Assembly: GCF_902499335.1 (NCBI RefSeq)
Contig: NZ_CABVQK010000011.1
Span: forward strand, 62,001 to 126,000
DNA length: 64,000 nt
Direction: 5' to 3'
DNA from: Burkholderia lata
GTDB taxonomy: Bacteria > Pseudomonadota > Gammaproteobacteria > Burkholderiales > Burkholderiaceae
Shown: positions 15,592 to 24,387 of the stretch, in pieces
How positions within the stretch are numbered: the stretch's first letter is position 1
Layout of the letters: the number at the start of each line of letters is the position of its first letter
Translations under genes and position numbers: made by a program
Notes under the pieces: model-generated
Told to the model about the DNA's origin: nothing
Database searches by the model: none
The model's input: only the letters and a program-made list of their open reading frames with translations

Positions 15592-16278
15592 GGCTCTCAG
15601 GTTAGCGTCATCAAGCATTCATAGGCAGCAAAAAACGTTATCGCAGCGCAAAAATTGATGCCCATCAATGTAAATAACGCGTAACCGGCGCCTTGATTAT
15701 TTTAAACGCCCAGCGCGTCGAAACGGTCAGGTGTTCAATACTTTCAACAACCCAGTCGAGTGTAATCGTGAGAGTCCGTGGCCCTCTGGTGAGGTGGGAT
15801 CGAGGCGATGTGCGAAGTTTGCGCAGCGCGGCGTCCGCTTCCGACGACGGCAGTTGCGGCTGGCATAGTCCTCGCCTGCTTCATCTGTCGATCTACACCA
15901 TCCTGTCCCGTCGTTCCGTTCGGCGTCACAACGCCGTATCCGCACGCGCATTCGTCGCCGTCGATACCGACGAAGTGGCGTCGCTGCTGCCGTAGCGCCT
16001 CTCCTTTCTTTACGTCGTTCGTTTCGTCTGCCGATTCGCCAACCGCATCCTTCGTGCGGTGACGGAACGCGTTCGCGCATTCGTTGCCGCGTCGCGACTC
16101 GCAATGAAACGAACGATGGCCTGATCGTCGCGCGCAGCGCGGATCGCCACGCCATCCCGTTGCGCCCATTCACCAGCGGCCCTGCGTCTCGCGCAAGGCT
16201 GCGGGGCTGTTGCACGCCGGCGTTTCGCCACATCCGGCAAGACATCCGCAACAACCCTACGGATAACTGATTGACGTC

Positions 16279-17067
16279 ATGGAAAGAAGGAAACCCCTCG
16301 TCGGCATCACCGCCGACCACACGCAAATCGGCGCACACGCGTCGCATACGGTCGGCGACAAATACGTCGCCGCGATCGTCGACGGCGCGCAAGCGTTCGC
16401 GATGGTGCTGCCCGCGCTCGGCGAGCGCCAGTCGGTCGACGACGTACTCGACGCGGTCGACGGCCTGCTGTTTACCGGCAGCTACTCGAACGTCGAGCCG
16501 CACCTGTACGGCGGCGAACCGAGCGCGCCCGGCACGAAGCACGACCCGGCCCGCGACGCGACCACGCTGCCGCTCCTGCGCGCGGCGATCGCCGCGGGCG
16601 TGCCCGTGCTGGCCGTCTGCCGCGGCTTCCAGGAGCTGAACGTCGTCTGCGGCGGCACGCTGCACCAGCGCGTGCATGACGTGCAGGGCTTCGCCGATCA
16701 CCGCGAGGACGACGACGCGCCGATGGACACGCAGTACGGCCCCGCGCACGTCGTGCGCCTGACGCCCGGCGGCAAGCTGCACACGCTCGCCGGCGGCCGC
16801 GACGAAGTGCACGTGAACTCGCTGCACAAGCAGGGCATCGCACAGCTCGGCTCCGGCCTCGCCGTCGAGGCCGTCGCGCCGGACGGGCTGATCGAAGCCG
16901 TGAGCGTCGTCGATGCACCGGCCTTCGCCCTCGCCGTGCAGTGGCATCCGGAATGGCGCCATGCGCAGGACCCGCTGTCGAGCGCGATCTTCCGCGCCTT
17001 CGGCGATGCCTGCCGCGCCCGCCGCAGTGCCCGCACGCGCGCCATGGCCGCCGCCGCGCTCGCCTGA
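16279..17067 (+). CDS. puuD: gamma-glutamyl-gamma-aminobutyrate hydrolase
   Basis: 262 residues, a class I glutamine-amidotransferase-like hydrolase. The nucleophile elbow VLAVCRGFQELN gives Cys114; QWHPEWR gives His223 and Glu225, a complete triad. It cleaves gamma-glutamyl-GABA to glutamate and GABA, the last step of the Puu pathway. The C-terminus ends in an Arg/Ala-rich tail of about 15 residues. puuA follows 30 bases downstream. The AAGAAGG before the second codons lies inside the gene, so the ribosome site for ATG 16279 is weak. Confidence 0.92.
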   Translation: MERRKPLVGITADHTQIGAHASHTVGDKYVAAIVDGAQAFAMVLPALGERQSVDDVLDAVDGLLFTGSYSNVEPHLYGGEPSAPGTKHDPARDATTLPLLRAAIAAGVPVLAVCRGFQELNVVCGGTLHQRVHDVQGFADHREDDDAPMDTQYGPAHVVRLTPGGKLHTLAGGRDEVHVNSLHKQGIAQLGSGLAVEAVAPDGLIEAVSVVDAPAFALAVQWHPEWRHAQDPLSSAIFRAFGDACRARRSARTRAMAAAALA

Positions 17068-17097
17068 GCGCGCCGACCCAAACCAACGAGAACAGAC

Positions 17098-18435
17098 ATG
17101 CAAGACATCGAAGATTTTCTGAAGCAGCACCGGATCACTGAAGTCGAAGCGATCATTCCCGACATGGCCGGCATCGCGCGCGGCAAGATCACGCCGCGCA
17201 ACAAGTTCACGTCCGGCGAATCGATGCGGCTGCCGCAGGCCGTGATGGTGCAGACCGTTACCGGCGAATATCCGGAAGACGGCTCGCTGACCGGCGTAAC
17301 CGACCCCGACATGGTGTGCGTGCCCGACGCGTCGACGATCCGCCTGATCCCGTGGGCCATCGACCCGACCGCGCAGGTGATCCACGACTGCGTGCACTTC
17401 GACGGCTCGCCGGTCGAGATCTCGCCGCGCTACGTGCTGCGCCGCGTGCTCGACCTGTACAAGGCAAAGGGCTGGAAGCCCGTGGTGGCACCGGAACTCG
17501 AGTTCTACCTGGTCGACATGAACAAGGACCCCGACCTGCCGCTGCGTCCGCCGGTCGGCCGTACGGGCCGCCCCGAAACGGGCCGCCAGTCGTATTCGAT
17601 CGAGGCCGTCAACGAGTTCGACCCGCTGTTCGAGGACATCTACGAGTACTGCGAAGCGCAGAACCTCGACATCGACACGCTGATCCACGAAGTCGGCGCC
17701 GCGCAGATGGAGATCAACTTCATGCACGGCGACGCGCTGTCGCTGGCCGACCAGGTGTTCCTGTTCAAGCGCACGGTGCGCGAGGCCGCGCTGCGCCACA
17801 ACATGTACGCGACGTTCATGGCCAAGCCGATGGAAGACGAGCCGGGTTCGGCGATGCACGTGCACCAGAGCATCGTCGACGAGGAAACGGGCCAGAACCT
17901 GTTCACGTCGCCGGAAACGGGCGGCGCGACGTCGATGTTCTACAACTTCCTCGCGGGGCTGCAGAAGTACACGCCGGCACTGATGCCGATCTTCGCGCCG
18001 TACATCAACTCGTACCGCCGCCTGTCGCGCTTCATGGCCGCGCCGATCAACGTGCAGTGGGGCTACGACAACCGCACGGTCGGCTTCCGCATTCCGCACT
18101 CGGGCCCGTCGGCACGCCGCATCGAGAACCGCATTCCGGGCGTCGACTGCAACCCGTACCTCGCGCTCGCCGCGACGCTCGCAGCCGGCTATCTCGGCAT
18201 GACGCAGCGCCTGGAGCCGACCGAGCCGCTCGTCAGCGACGGCTACGATCTGCCGTACCAGCTGCCGCGCAACCTCGAGGAAGGGCTGACGCTGATGGCC
18301 GCGTGCGAGCCGCTCGGCGAGATCCTCGGCCACAAGTTCCTGAAGGCGTATTTCGCGCTGAAGGAAACCGAATACGAAGCGTTCTTCCGCGTGATCAGCT
18401 CGTGGGAACGCCGCCATCTGCTGCTGCACGTCTGA
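17098..18435 (+). CDS. puuA: gamma-glutamylputrescine synthetase (glutamine synthetase family)
   Basis: 445 residues, type I GS fold. Visible blocks are the N-terminal DFLKQHRITEVEAIIPDMAG, the metal-binding EVGAAQMEINFMHGDAL, the ATP-site GSAMHVHQS and the NPYLALAATLAAGYLG segment near 360. Unlike true GlnA it lacks the adenylylation-loop sequence and belongs to the PuuA-like group. It ligates glutamate to putrescine with ATP in the cytoplasm, protecting the amine for oxidation by PuuB. It sits between puuD and the aminotransferase. Confidence 0.9.
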   Translation: MQDIEDFLKQHRITEVEAIIPDMAGIARGKITPRNKFTSGESMRLPQAVMVQTVTGEYPEDGSLTGVTDPDMVCVPDASTIRLIPWAIDPTAQVIHDCVHFDGSPVEISPRYVLRRVLDLYKAKGWKPVVAPELEFYLVDMNKDPDLPLRPPVGRTGRPETGRQSYSIEAVNEFDPLFEDIYEYCEAQNLDIDTLIHEVGAAQMEINFMHGDALSLADQVFLFKRTVREAALRHNMYATFMAKPMEDEPGSAMHVHQSIVDEETGQNLFTSPETGGATSMFYNFLAGLQKYTPALMPIFAPYINSYRRLSRFMAAPINVQWGYDNRTVGFRIPHSGPSARRIENRIPGVDCNPYLALAATLAAGYLGMTQRLEPTEPLVSDGYDLPYQLPRNLEEGLTLMAACEPLGEILGHKFLKAYFALKETEYEAFFRVISSWERRHLLLHV

Positions 18436-18472
18436 GCGTGCACCCGACCGAATACGGAATCACGGAGGAAAC

Positions 18473-19915
18473 ATGACTTACCGCAACGAATCTGCCTGGG
18501 TCCAGCCGGCCGCACCGAGCGCCACGGCCGCTGCGCCGCGCGCGACGCAGGCGCGCACGACCGCCGAATACCGCGCGCTCGACGCCGCGCATCACATCCA
18601 CCCGTTCTCCGACATGGGCGCGCTGAACCGCGCGGGCAGCCGCGTGATCGTGAAGGCCGACGGTGTCTACCTGTGGGACTCGGACGGCAACAAGGTGATC
18701 GACGGGATGGCCGGCCTGTGGTGCGTGAACGTCGGCTACGGCCGCAAGGAACTCGCCGACGCCGCGTATCGCCAGATCCAGGAACTGCCGTTCTACAACA
18801 CGTTCTTCAAGACCACGCACCCGCCGGTGATCGAGCTTTCCGCAATGCTCGCGGAAGTCACGCCGAAGGGCTTCAACCACTTCTTCTACTGCAACAGCGG
18901 CTCGGAAGGCAACGACACCGTGCTGCGCCTCGTGCACCAGTACTGGCGCGTGCAGGGCCAGCCGCAGAAGAAATACGTGATCTCGCGCAAGAACGGCTAT
19001 CACGGCTCGACGATCGCCGGCGGCACGCTCGGCGGGATGGGCTACATGCACGAGCAGATGCCGTCGAAGGTCGAGAACATCGTCCACATCGACCAGCCGT
19101 ATTTCTTCGGTGAAGCGGCGGCCGGGGAAACGCCGGAAGCGTTCGGCCTGGCCCGCGCGCAGCAGCTCGAAGCGAAGATCCTCGAACTCGGCGCGGAGAA
19201 CGTCGCGGCGTTCATCGGCGAGCCCTTCCAGGGCGCGGGCGGCGTGATCTTCCCGCCGTCGACTTACTGGCCGGAAATCCAGCGGATCTGCCGCAAGTAC
19301 GACATCCTGCTCGTGGCCGACGAAGTGATCGGCGGCTTCGGCCGTACCGGCGAATGGTTCGCACACCAGCATTTCGGCTTCGAGCCGGACCTGATCACGA
19401 TGGCGAAGGGCCTCACGTCGGGCTACGTGCCGATGGGTGCCGTCGGCATTCACGAACGCGTGGCGCGGCCGATCATCGACAACGGCGAATTCAACCACGG
19501 CCTCACGTACTCGGGCCACCCGGTCGCGGCGGCCGTCGCGGTCGCAAACCTGAAGCTGCTGCGCGACGAAGGGATCGTCGAACGCGTGAAGAACGACACG
19601 GGCCCGTACTTCCAGGCCCTGATGCGCGAAACCTTCGCGCGTCACCCGATCGTCGGCGAGGTGCATGGCCACGGCCTCGTCGCGAGCCTGCAGCTCGCCG
19701 AAGCGCCGGCCGAACGCCGCCGCTTCGCGAACGGCGGCGACGTCGGCACGATCTGCCGCGACTTCTGCTTCAACGGCAACCTGATCATGCGCGCGACCGG
19801 CGACCGGATGCTGCTGTCGCCGCCGCTCGTGATCTCGCGTCCGGAAATTGATGAACTCGTATCGAAGGCGAAAAAAGCAGTCGATGCAACCGCCCAGCAA
19901 CTGGGTATTTCGTAA
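18473..19915 (+). CDS. spuC: class III aminotransferase, putrescine/polyamine:pyruvate type (SpuC-like)
   Basis: 480 residues of the omega-amino acid transaminase family. The PLP site is clear: NSGSEGNDTVLRL for phosphate binding, LLVADEVIGGFGRTG with the cofactor Asp, and MAKGLTSGYVPMGAV with the Schiff-base Lys. The family transfers the amino group of putrescine, spermidine or related amines to pyruvate. It provides a second, non-glutamylated route to 4-aminobutyraldehyde within the same locus, as in Pseudomonas SpuC. GGAGGAAAC precedes ATG 18473, a strong ribosome site. The first 40 residues are an Ala/Thr-rich extension. Confidence 0.87.
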   Translation: MTYRNESAWVQPAAPSATAAAPRATQARTTAEYRALDAAHHIHPFSDMGALNRAGSRVIVKADGVYLWDSDGNKVIDGMAGLWCVNVGYGRKELADAAYRQIQELPFYNTFFKTTHPPVIELSAMLAEVTPKGFNHFFYCNSGSEGNDTVLRLVHQYWRVQGQPQKKYVISRKNGYHGSTIAGGTLGGMGYMHEQMPSKVENIVHIDQPYFFGEAAAGETPEAFGLARAQQLEAKILELGAENVAAFIGEPFQGAGGVIFPPSTYWPEIQRICRKYDILLVADEVIGGFGRTGEWFAHQHFGFEPDLITMAKGLTSGYVPMGAVGIHERVARPIIDNGEFNHGLTYSGHPVAAAVAVANLKLLRDEGIVERVKNDTGPYFQALMRETFARHPIVGEVHGHGLVASLQLAEAPAERRRFANGGDVGTICRDFCFNGNLIMRATGDRMLLSPPLVISRPEIDELVSKAKKAVDATAQQLGIS

Positions 19916-19976
19916 CGGTTTTGCCTATAGGCGTGCGGCGGGCGCCGCACGCCGCCATTACCAGGGGAATTCCACC

Positions 19977-21095
19977 ATGCGTGCCTGCTTTCTTCGCCAA
20001 GCCTGTTCTGTTGCCGCCCTTGCCGCCGCGGCAGCGTTCACGTCGGTCGCCAGCCCATCGGCGCATGCCGCCGATGAGCTGAACGTCTACAACTGGTCCG
20101 ACTACATCGCACCGGACACGATCCCGAACTTCCAGAAACAGACGGGCATCCACGTCAAGTACGACAACTACGACAGCGACGACACGCTTCAGGCGAAGCT
20201 GCTTGCCGGCAGTTCGGGCTACGACATCGTCGTGCCGACGTCGAACTACATGGCCAAGCAGATCCAGGCCGGCGTGTATCAGAAGCTCGACAAGTCGAAG
20301 CTGCCGAACCTCGCGAACCTCGACCCGCTGCTGATGAAGATGATCTCGGATGCCGATCCGGGCAACCAGTACGGCGTGCCCTGGGCCTACGGCACGGACG
20401 GCATCGGCTACAACGCGCAGGCGGTGAAGAAGGCACTCGGCGACAAGGCGCCGGTCGACAGCTGGGCGCTGGTGTTCGACCCGGCCAACATGGAAAAGCT
20501 GAAAGGCTGCGGCGTATCGTTCCTCGACCAGGCCGTCGACGTGTTCGCCGCCACGCTGCAATACATGGGCAAGGATCCGAACAGCAAGAACCCCGGCGAT
20601 TACCAGGCTGCCTTCGAAGTCCTGAAGAAAGTCCGCCCGTACATCACCCAGTTCAACTCGTCCGGCTACATCAACGACCTCGCGAACAACGACGTGTGCG
20701 TCGTGGTCGGCTGGTCGGGCGACGTCGGCATCGCGCACCGTCGCTCGTCCGAAGCGAAGCGTTCGTACGACATCAAGTTCTCGAACCCGAAGGAAGGCGG
20801 CCTGCTGTGGTTCGACGTGATGGTGATCCCGAAGGATGCACCGCACCCCGAGGCCGCACTGAAGTGGATCAACTACGTGTCCGATCCGAAGGTCAACGCG
20901 GCGATCACCAACACGGTGTTCTACCCGACCGCGAACAAGGCCGCGCACCAGTTCGTCACGCCGGCCGTCGCGCAGGACCCGACCGTCTACCCGCCTGAAG
21001 ACGTGCTGAAGAAGATGGTGCTGATGAAGCCGATGCCGGCCGACATCCTGCGCCTCGAAAACCGCCTGTGGGCCCAACTGAAGACCGGCCACTGA
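19977..21095 (+). CDS. potF: putrescine ABC transporter, periplasmic binding protein (PotF/SpuD-like)
   Basis: 372 residues. A signal peptide ending in PSAHA (about residue 30) is followed by ELNVYNWSDYIAPDTIPNF, the hallmark start of PotD/PotF binding proteins. VVGWSGDVGIAHRR and GGLLWFDVMVIPKDAPHPEAALKWINY are further conserved polyamine-pocket segments. It delivers putrescine (or spermidine) to the PotGHI importer encoded directly downstream. Start ATG 19977 follows an AGGGGAA ribosome site. The 176 bases to potG contain GC-rich dyads but no clear terminator. Confidence 0.92.
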   Translation: MRACFLRQACSVAALAAAAAFTSVASPSAHAADELNVYNWSDYIAPDTIPNFQKQTGIHVKYDNYDSDDTLQAKLLAGSSGYDIVVPTSNYMAKQIQAGVYQKLDKSKLPNLANLDPLLMKMISDADPGNQYGVPWAYGTDGIGYNAQAVKKALGDKAPVDSWALVFDPANMEKLKGCGVSFLDQAVDVFAATLQYMGKDPNSKNPGDYQAAFEVLKKVRPYITQFNSSGYINDLANNDVCVVVGWSGDVGIAHRRSSEAKRSYDIKFSNPKEGGLLWFDVMVIPKDAPHPEAALKWINYVSDPKVNAAITNTVFYPTANKAAHQFVTPAVAQDPTVYPPEDVLKKMVLMKPMPADILRLENRLWAQLKTGH

Positions 21096-21271
21096 TCGCC
21101 CTGCATTCCGGCGGCGCAGGCATCGCTGGACGCCTGCCCGCCTGAGATCCGCGGACCTCCGTCCGCCCGCGCGCGCCGCGCGCACTGTTCCATCCGGCAC
21201 GAGCCGTCGCCCGTGAGTCGCGTCATGCGCCTCGCGCGGGGACGCTCACGCCTGCAATCCGTGAAGAACGA

Positions 21272-22438
21272 ATGGTGAATCCCATGCAATCGATACCCTC
21301 TTCCGCTGCTGCACGACAGACCCAACCGGCCCCCGCGGCCCGTACGCAAAACGACGCCTTCGTCCGCATCGAAAACGTCGTGAAAAAATTCGGCGACAGC
21401 ACGGCTGTCGACAACGTGAACTTGACGATCGCGAAAAACGAGCTGTTCGCGCTGCTCGGCAGCTCGGGCTGCGGCAAGTCGACGTTGCTGCGCATGCTCG
21501 CCGGGCTCGAGACGGCCACCTCCGGCAAGATCTTCGTCGACGGCGAGGACCTCGCATCGCTGCCGCCGTACCGCCGCCCGGTGAACATGATGTTCCAGTC
21601 GTACGCGCTGTTCCCGCACATGACGGTCGAATCGAACGTCGCATTCGGCCTGAAGCAGGAAGGCACGCCGAAGAACGAGATCAAGGAGCGCGTGGCCGAC
21701 GCGCTCGCGCTCGTGCAGATGAGCAAGTACGCACAGCGCAAGCCGCATCAACTCTCCGGCGGCCAGCAGCAGCGTGTCGCGCTCGCCCGTTCGCTGGTCA
21801 AGCGCCCGAAGCTCCTGCTGCTCGACGAGCCGATGTCCGCGCTCGACAAGAAGATCCGCCAGAAGACCCAGCTCGAACTCGTGAACATCATCGAGAAGGT
21901 CGACGTGACCTGCGTGATGGTCACGCACGACCAGGAAGAGGCGATGACGATGGCCAGCCGCCTCGCGGTGATGAGCGAAGGCAAGATCGTGCAGATCGGC
22001 GCGCCGGGCGAGGTGTACGAGTTCCCGAACAGCCGCTTCTCGGCCGAATTCATCGGCTCGACCAACCTGTTCGAAGGGCGCGTGGTCGAAGACGAGCCCG
22101 ATCACATCTTCGTCGAAAGCGACGACCTCGAGGCGCGCATGTATGTGAGCCACGGCGTCACGGGCCCGCTCGGCATGCCCGTCGGCATCTCGGTGCGCCC
22201 GGAACGCATTCACGTGTCACGTGAGAAGCCGGGCTCGAAACACAACTGGGCGCGCGGCGTCGTGACCGACATCGCGTACATGGGCAGCTACTCGCTGTAT
22301 CACGTGCGCCTGCCCAGCGGCAAGACGGTCGTGTCGAACCTGTCGAGCTCGCACTTGATGAACGACAACGCACCGGCGTGGAACGACGACGTGTTCGTGT
22401 CGTGGTCGCCGGCCAGCGGCGTCGTGCTGACGCAGTGA
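21272..22438 (+). CDS. potG: putrescine ABC transporter, ATP-binding subunit
   Basis: 388 residues. Walker A GSSGCGKST at 63-71, signature LSGGQ at 161-165, Walker B LLLLDEP at 181-187, H-loop in VMVTHDQEEAMTMA. The C-terminal TOBE/OB domain (about 300-388) is typical of PotA/PotG. It energises import through the two permeases that follow. The start at 21272 gives a 28-residue Gln/Ala/Pro-rich lead; ATG 21284 is an alternative. Confidence 0.93.
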   Translation: MVNPMQSIPSSAAARQTQPAPAARTQNDAFVRIENVVKKFGDSTAVDNVNLTIAKNELFALLGSSGCGKSTLLRMLAGLETATSGKIFVDGEDLASLPPYRRPVNMMFQSYALFPHMTVESNVAFGLKQEGTPKNEIKERVADALALVQMSKYAQRKPHQLSGGQQQRVALARSLVKRPKLLLLDEPMSALDKKIRQKTQLELVNIIEKVDVTCVMVTHDQEEAMTMASRLAVMSEGKIVQIGAPGEVYEFPNSRFSAEFIGSTNLFEGRVVEDEPDHIFVESDDLEARMYVSHGVTGPLGMPVGISVRPERIHVSREKPGSKHNWARGVVTDIAYMGSYSLYHVRLPSGKTVVSNLSSSHLMNDNAPAWNDDVFVSWSPASGVVLTQ

Positions 22439-22448
22439 GGACGCCACG

Positions 22449-23435
22449 ATGAGAACCTCCGCTTCCACTCCGTCCGCGCCGGTATCGTCCGGCGCAGCAA
22501 GCACCGGCGCCGGCCGCGCCCGCCCGGGCCGCTTCGCGATGCTGCAGCGCTTCCTGCCGTCGGGCCGCAGCGTCGCGATCGGCGTGCCGTTCGTGTGGCT
22601 TGCCGTGTTCTTCGCGCTGCCGTTCGTGCTGGTGCTGAAGATCAGCTTCGCCGACCAGGTGATGGGCATCCCGCCGTACACATCGCTCGTCGAGATCAAG
22701 GACGGCGTCGTGCATTTCGCGCTGCAGATGTCGCACTACGCGTTCCTGCTGCAGGACGACCTGTACATCGCGACCTACCTCAGCTCGCTGAAGATGGCCG
22801 CCGTGTCGACGGTGCTGTGCCTGCTGATCGGCTATCCGATGGCGTACTACATCGCACGCTCGGAACCGAACCGCCGCAACGTGCTGATGATGGCCGTGAT
22901 GCTGCCGTTCTGGACGTCGTTCCTGATCCGCGTGTACGCATGGATCGGCATCCTGAAGGATGACGGCCTGCTGAACCATACGCTGATCGCGCTCGGCATC
23001 ATCCACACGCCGCTGCGCCTCTATCACAGCGACGCGGGCGTCTACATCGGGATGGTCTATTCGTACCTGCCGTTCATGGTGATGCCGCTGTACGCGCACC
23101 TCGTGAAGATGGACCTCACGCTGCTCGAAGCCGCGTACGACCTGGGCGCCAAGCCGTGGGTCGCGTTCACGCGGATCACGCTGCCGCTGTCGAAGAACGG
23201 GATCATCGCCGGCAGCCTGCTGGTGTTCATCCCGGCGGTGGGCGAGTACGTGATTCCGGAACTGCTCGGCGGCGCCGACACGCTGATGATCGGCCGCGTG
23301 ATGTGGGATGAATTCTTCAACAACATGGACTGGCCGATGGCGTCCGCGGTGACGGTCGCGATGGTGATGCTGCTGCTGGTGCCGATGGCGCTGTTCCAGT
23401 ACTACCAGGTCAAGGAACTGGAGGATGCGAAATGA
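22449..23435 (+). CDS. potH: putrescine ABC transporter, permease 1
   Basis: 328 residues with a Ser/Ala-rich N-terminal stretch of about 35 residues, then six membrane helices. The inner-membrane EAA loop reads LLEAAYDLGAKPWVAFTRIT with the usual EAA-G spacing. It is the PotH-type half of the putrescine channel. Ten bases separate it from potG, and it overlaps potI by ATGA, so the three are one operon. Confidence 0.92.
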   Translation: MRTSASTPSAPVSSGAASTGAGRARPGRFAMLQRFLPSGRSVAIGVPFVWLAVFFALPFVLVLKISFADQVMGIPPYTSLVEIKDGVVHFALQMSHYAFLLQDDLYIATYLSSLKMAAVSTVLCLLIGYPMAYYIARSEPNRRNVLMMAVMLPFWTSFLIRVYAWIGILKDDGLLNHTLIALGIIHTPLRLYHSDAGVYIGMVYSYLPFMVMPLYAHLVKMDLTLLEAAYDLGAKPWVAFTRITLPLSKNGIIAGSLLVFIPAVGEYVIPELLGGADTLMIGRVMWDEFFNNMDWPMASAVTVAMVMLLLVPMALFQYYQVKELEDAK

Positions 23436-24271
23436 TCAAGCCGAGCAAACCGCTGTCGACGGGCGTTCTCGCCTTCGGCTTCCTGTTCCTGTACATCCCG
23501 ATCATCAGCCTGGTCGTGTACTCGTTCAACGAGTCGAAGCTGGTGACGGTGTGGTCGGGCTTCTCGCTGAAGTGGTACTCGGCGCTGCTGGACGACGACG
23601 AGCTGCTGACCGCCGCGTGGCTGTCGCTGAAGATCGGTCTCTTGACGGCCACGGCGTCGGTCGTGATCGGCACATGGGCGGGCTTCGTGCTCGCGCGCTT
23701 CGGCCGCTTCAAGGGTTTCACGCTGTACACGGGGATGATCAACGCGCCGCTGGTGATTCCGGAAGTGATCCAGGGCATCTCGCTGCTGTTGCTGTTCGTT
23801 GCGCTGGAGCAGATGTTCGGCTGGCCGAAGGGGCGCGGGATGCTGACGATCTGGATCGGCCACGTGATGCTGTGCGTGTCGTACGTGGCGATCATCGTGC
23901 AGTCGCGCGTGAAGGAGATGAACAAGTCGCTGGAAGAGGCCGCGCTGGATCTCGGCGCGACACCGCTGAAGGTGTTCTTCGTGGTGACGCTGCCGCTGAT
24001 CTCGCAGGCGTTGCTGTCGGGGTGGCTGCTGTCGTTCACGCTGTCGATCGACGACCTGGTGCTGTCGGCGTTCCTGTCGGGGCCGGGCTCGACGACGCTG
24101 CCGCTGGTGGTGTTCTCGCGCGTGCGGCTGGGGCTGAACCCGGAGATGAACGCACTGGCGACGCTGTTCATCACGGCGGTGACGATCGGCGTGATCGTCG
24201 TGAACCGGATGATGATCGCGCGCGAACGGCGCCGCATCGCCGACATGAAGGCGGCGTTCGCGGTGGCGTGA
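23432..24271 (+). CDS. potI: putrescine ABC transporter, permease 2
   Basis: 279 residues, six membrane helices, EAA loop LEEAALDLGATPLKVFFVVT. This is the PotI-type partner of PotH. The end MIARERRRIADMKAAFAVA is a cytoplasmic basic tail. Translation is coupled to potH through the ATGA overlap. Confidence 0.92.
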   Translation: MIKPSKPLSTGVLAFGFLFLYIPIISLVVYSFNESKLVTVWSGFSLKWYSALLDDDELLTAAWLSLKIGLLTATASVVIGTWAGFVLARFGRFKGFTLYTGMINAPLVIPEVIQGISLLLLFVALEQMFGWPKGRGMLTIWIGHVMLCVSYVAIIVQSRVKEMNKSLEEAALDLGATPLKVFFVVTLPLISQALLSGWLLSFTLSIDDLVLSAFLSGPGSTTLPLVVFSRVRLGLNPEMNALATLFITAVTIGVIVVNRMMIARERRRIADMKAAFAVA

Positions 24272-24387
24272 CGCCCCGCCTCCCGCTTCAAGGATAACAA
24301 GCACTGCAGACAAGCAAGACGCGCTGCCCCAGGGGGGGCGCGCGATTCGATCCCGATTTGACAGGCGCACGACAAGGAGAATCCGCA

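Larger units (their letters stand above)
15373..16278. other. long divergent control region of the puu locus
   Basis: 906 bases with no convincing gene. The first 360 bases next to puuR are clearly AT-richer than the surroundings and hold a PuuR-like box (15471-15485), an AATAAT/ATTATT inverted repeat (15475-15480 and 15494-15499) and a sigma-70-like promoter (15564-15591). The remaining 690 bases to puuD return to high GC. Short open frames there show no ribosome site or recognisable protein. It may be a long leader, a lost gene or an unannotated RNA. Confidence 0.6.

Noticed and set aside
15861-15876. Possible sigma-54 promoter (TGGCATAGTCCTCGCC) before puuD
   Set aside because: The GG is right but the -12 element is TCGC rather than TTGC, no activator gene is adjacent, and the distance to puuD is about 400 bases.
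15693-16169. Short open frames on both strands in the puu leader region
   Set aside because: Compositions do not look like proteins, starts lack ribosome sites and the frames compete with each other.
15727-18429. 900-codon minus-strand open frame opposite puuD and puuA
   Set aside because: Composition is Arg/Val/His-rich with no recognisable domain, and it lies fully antisense to well-supported enzymes.
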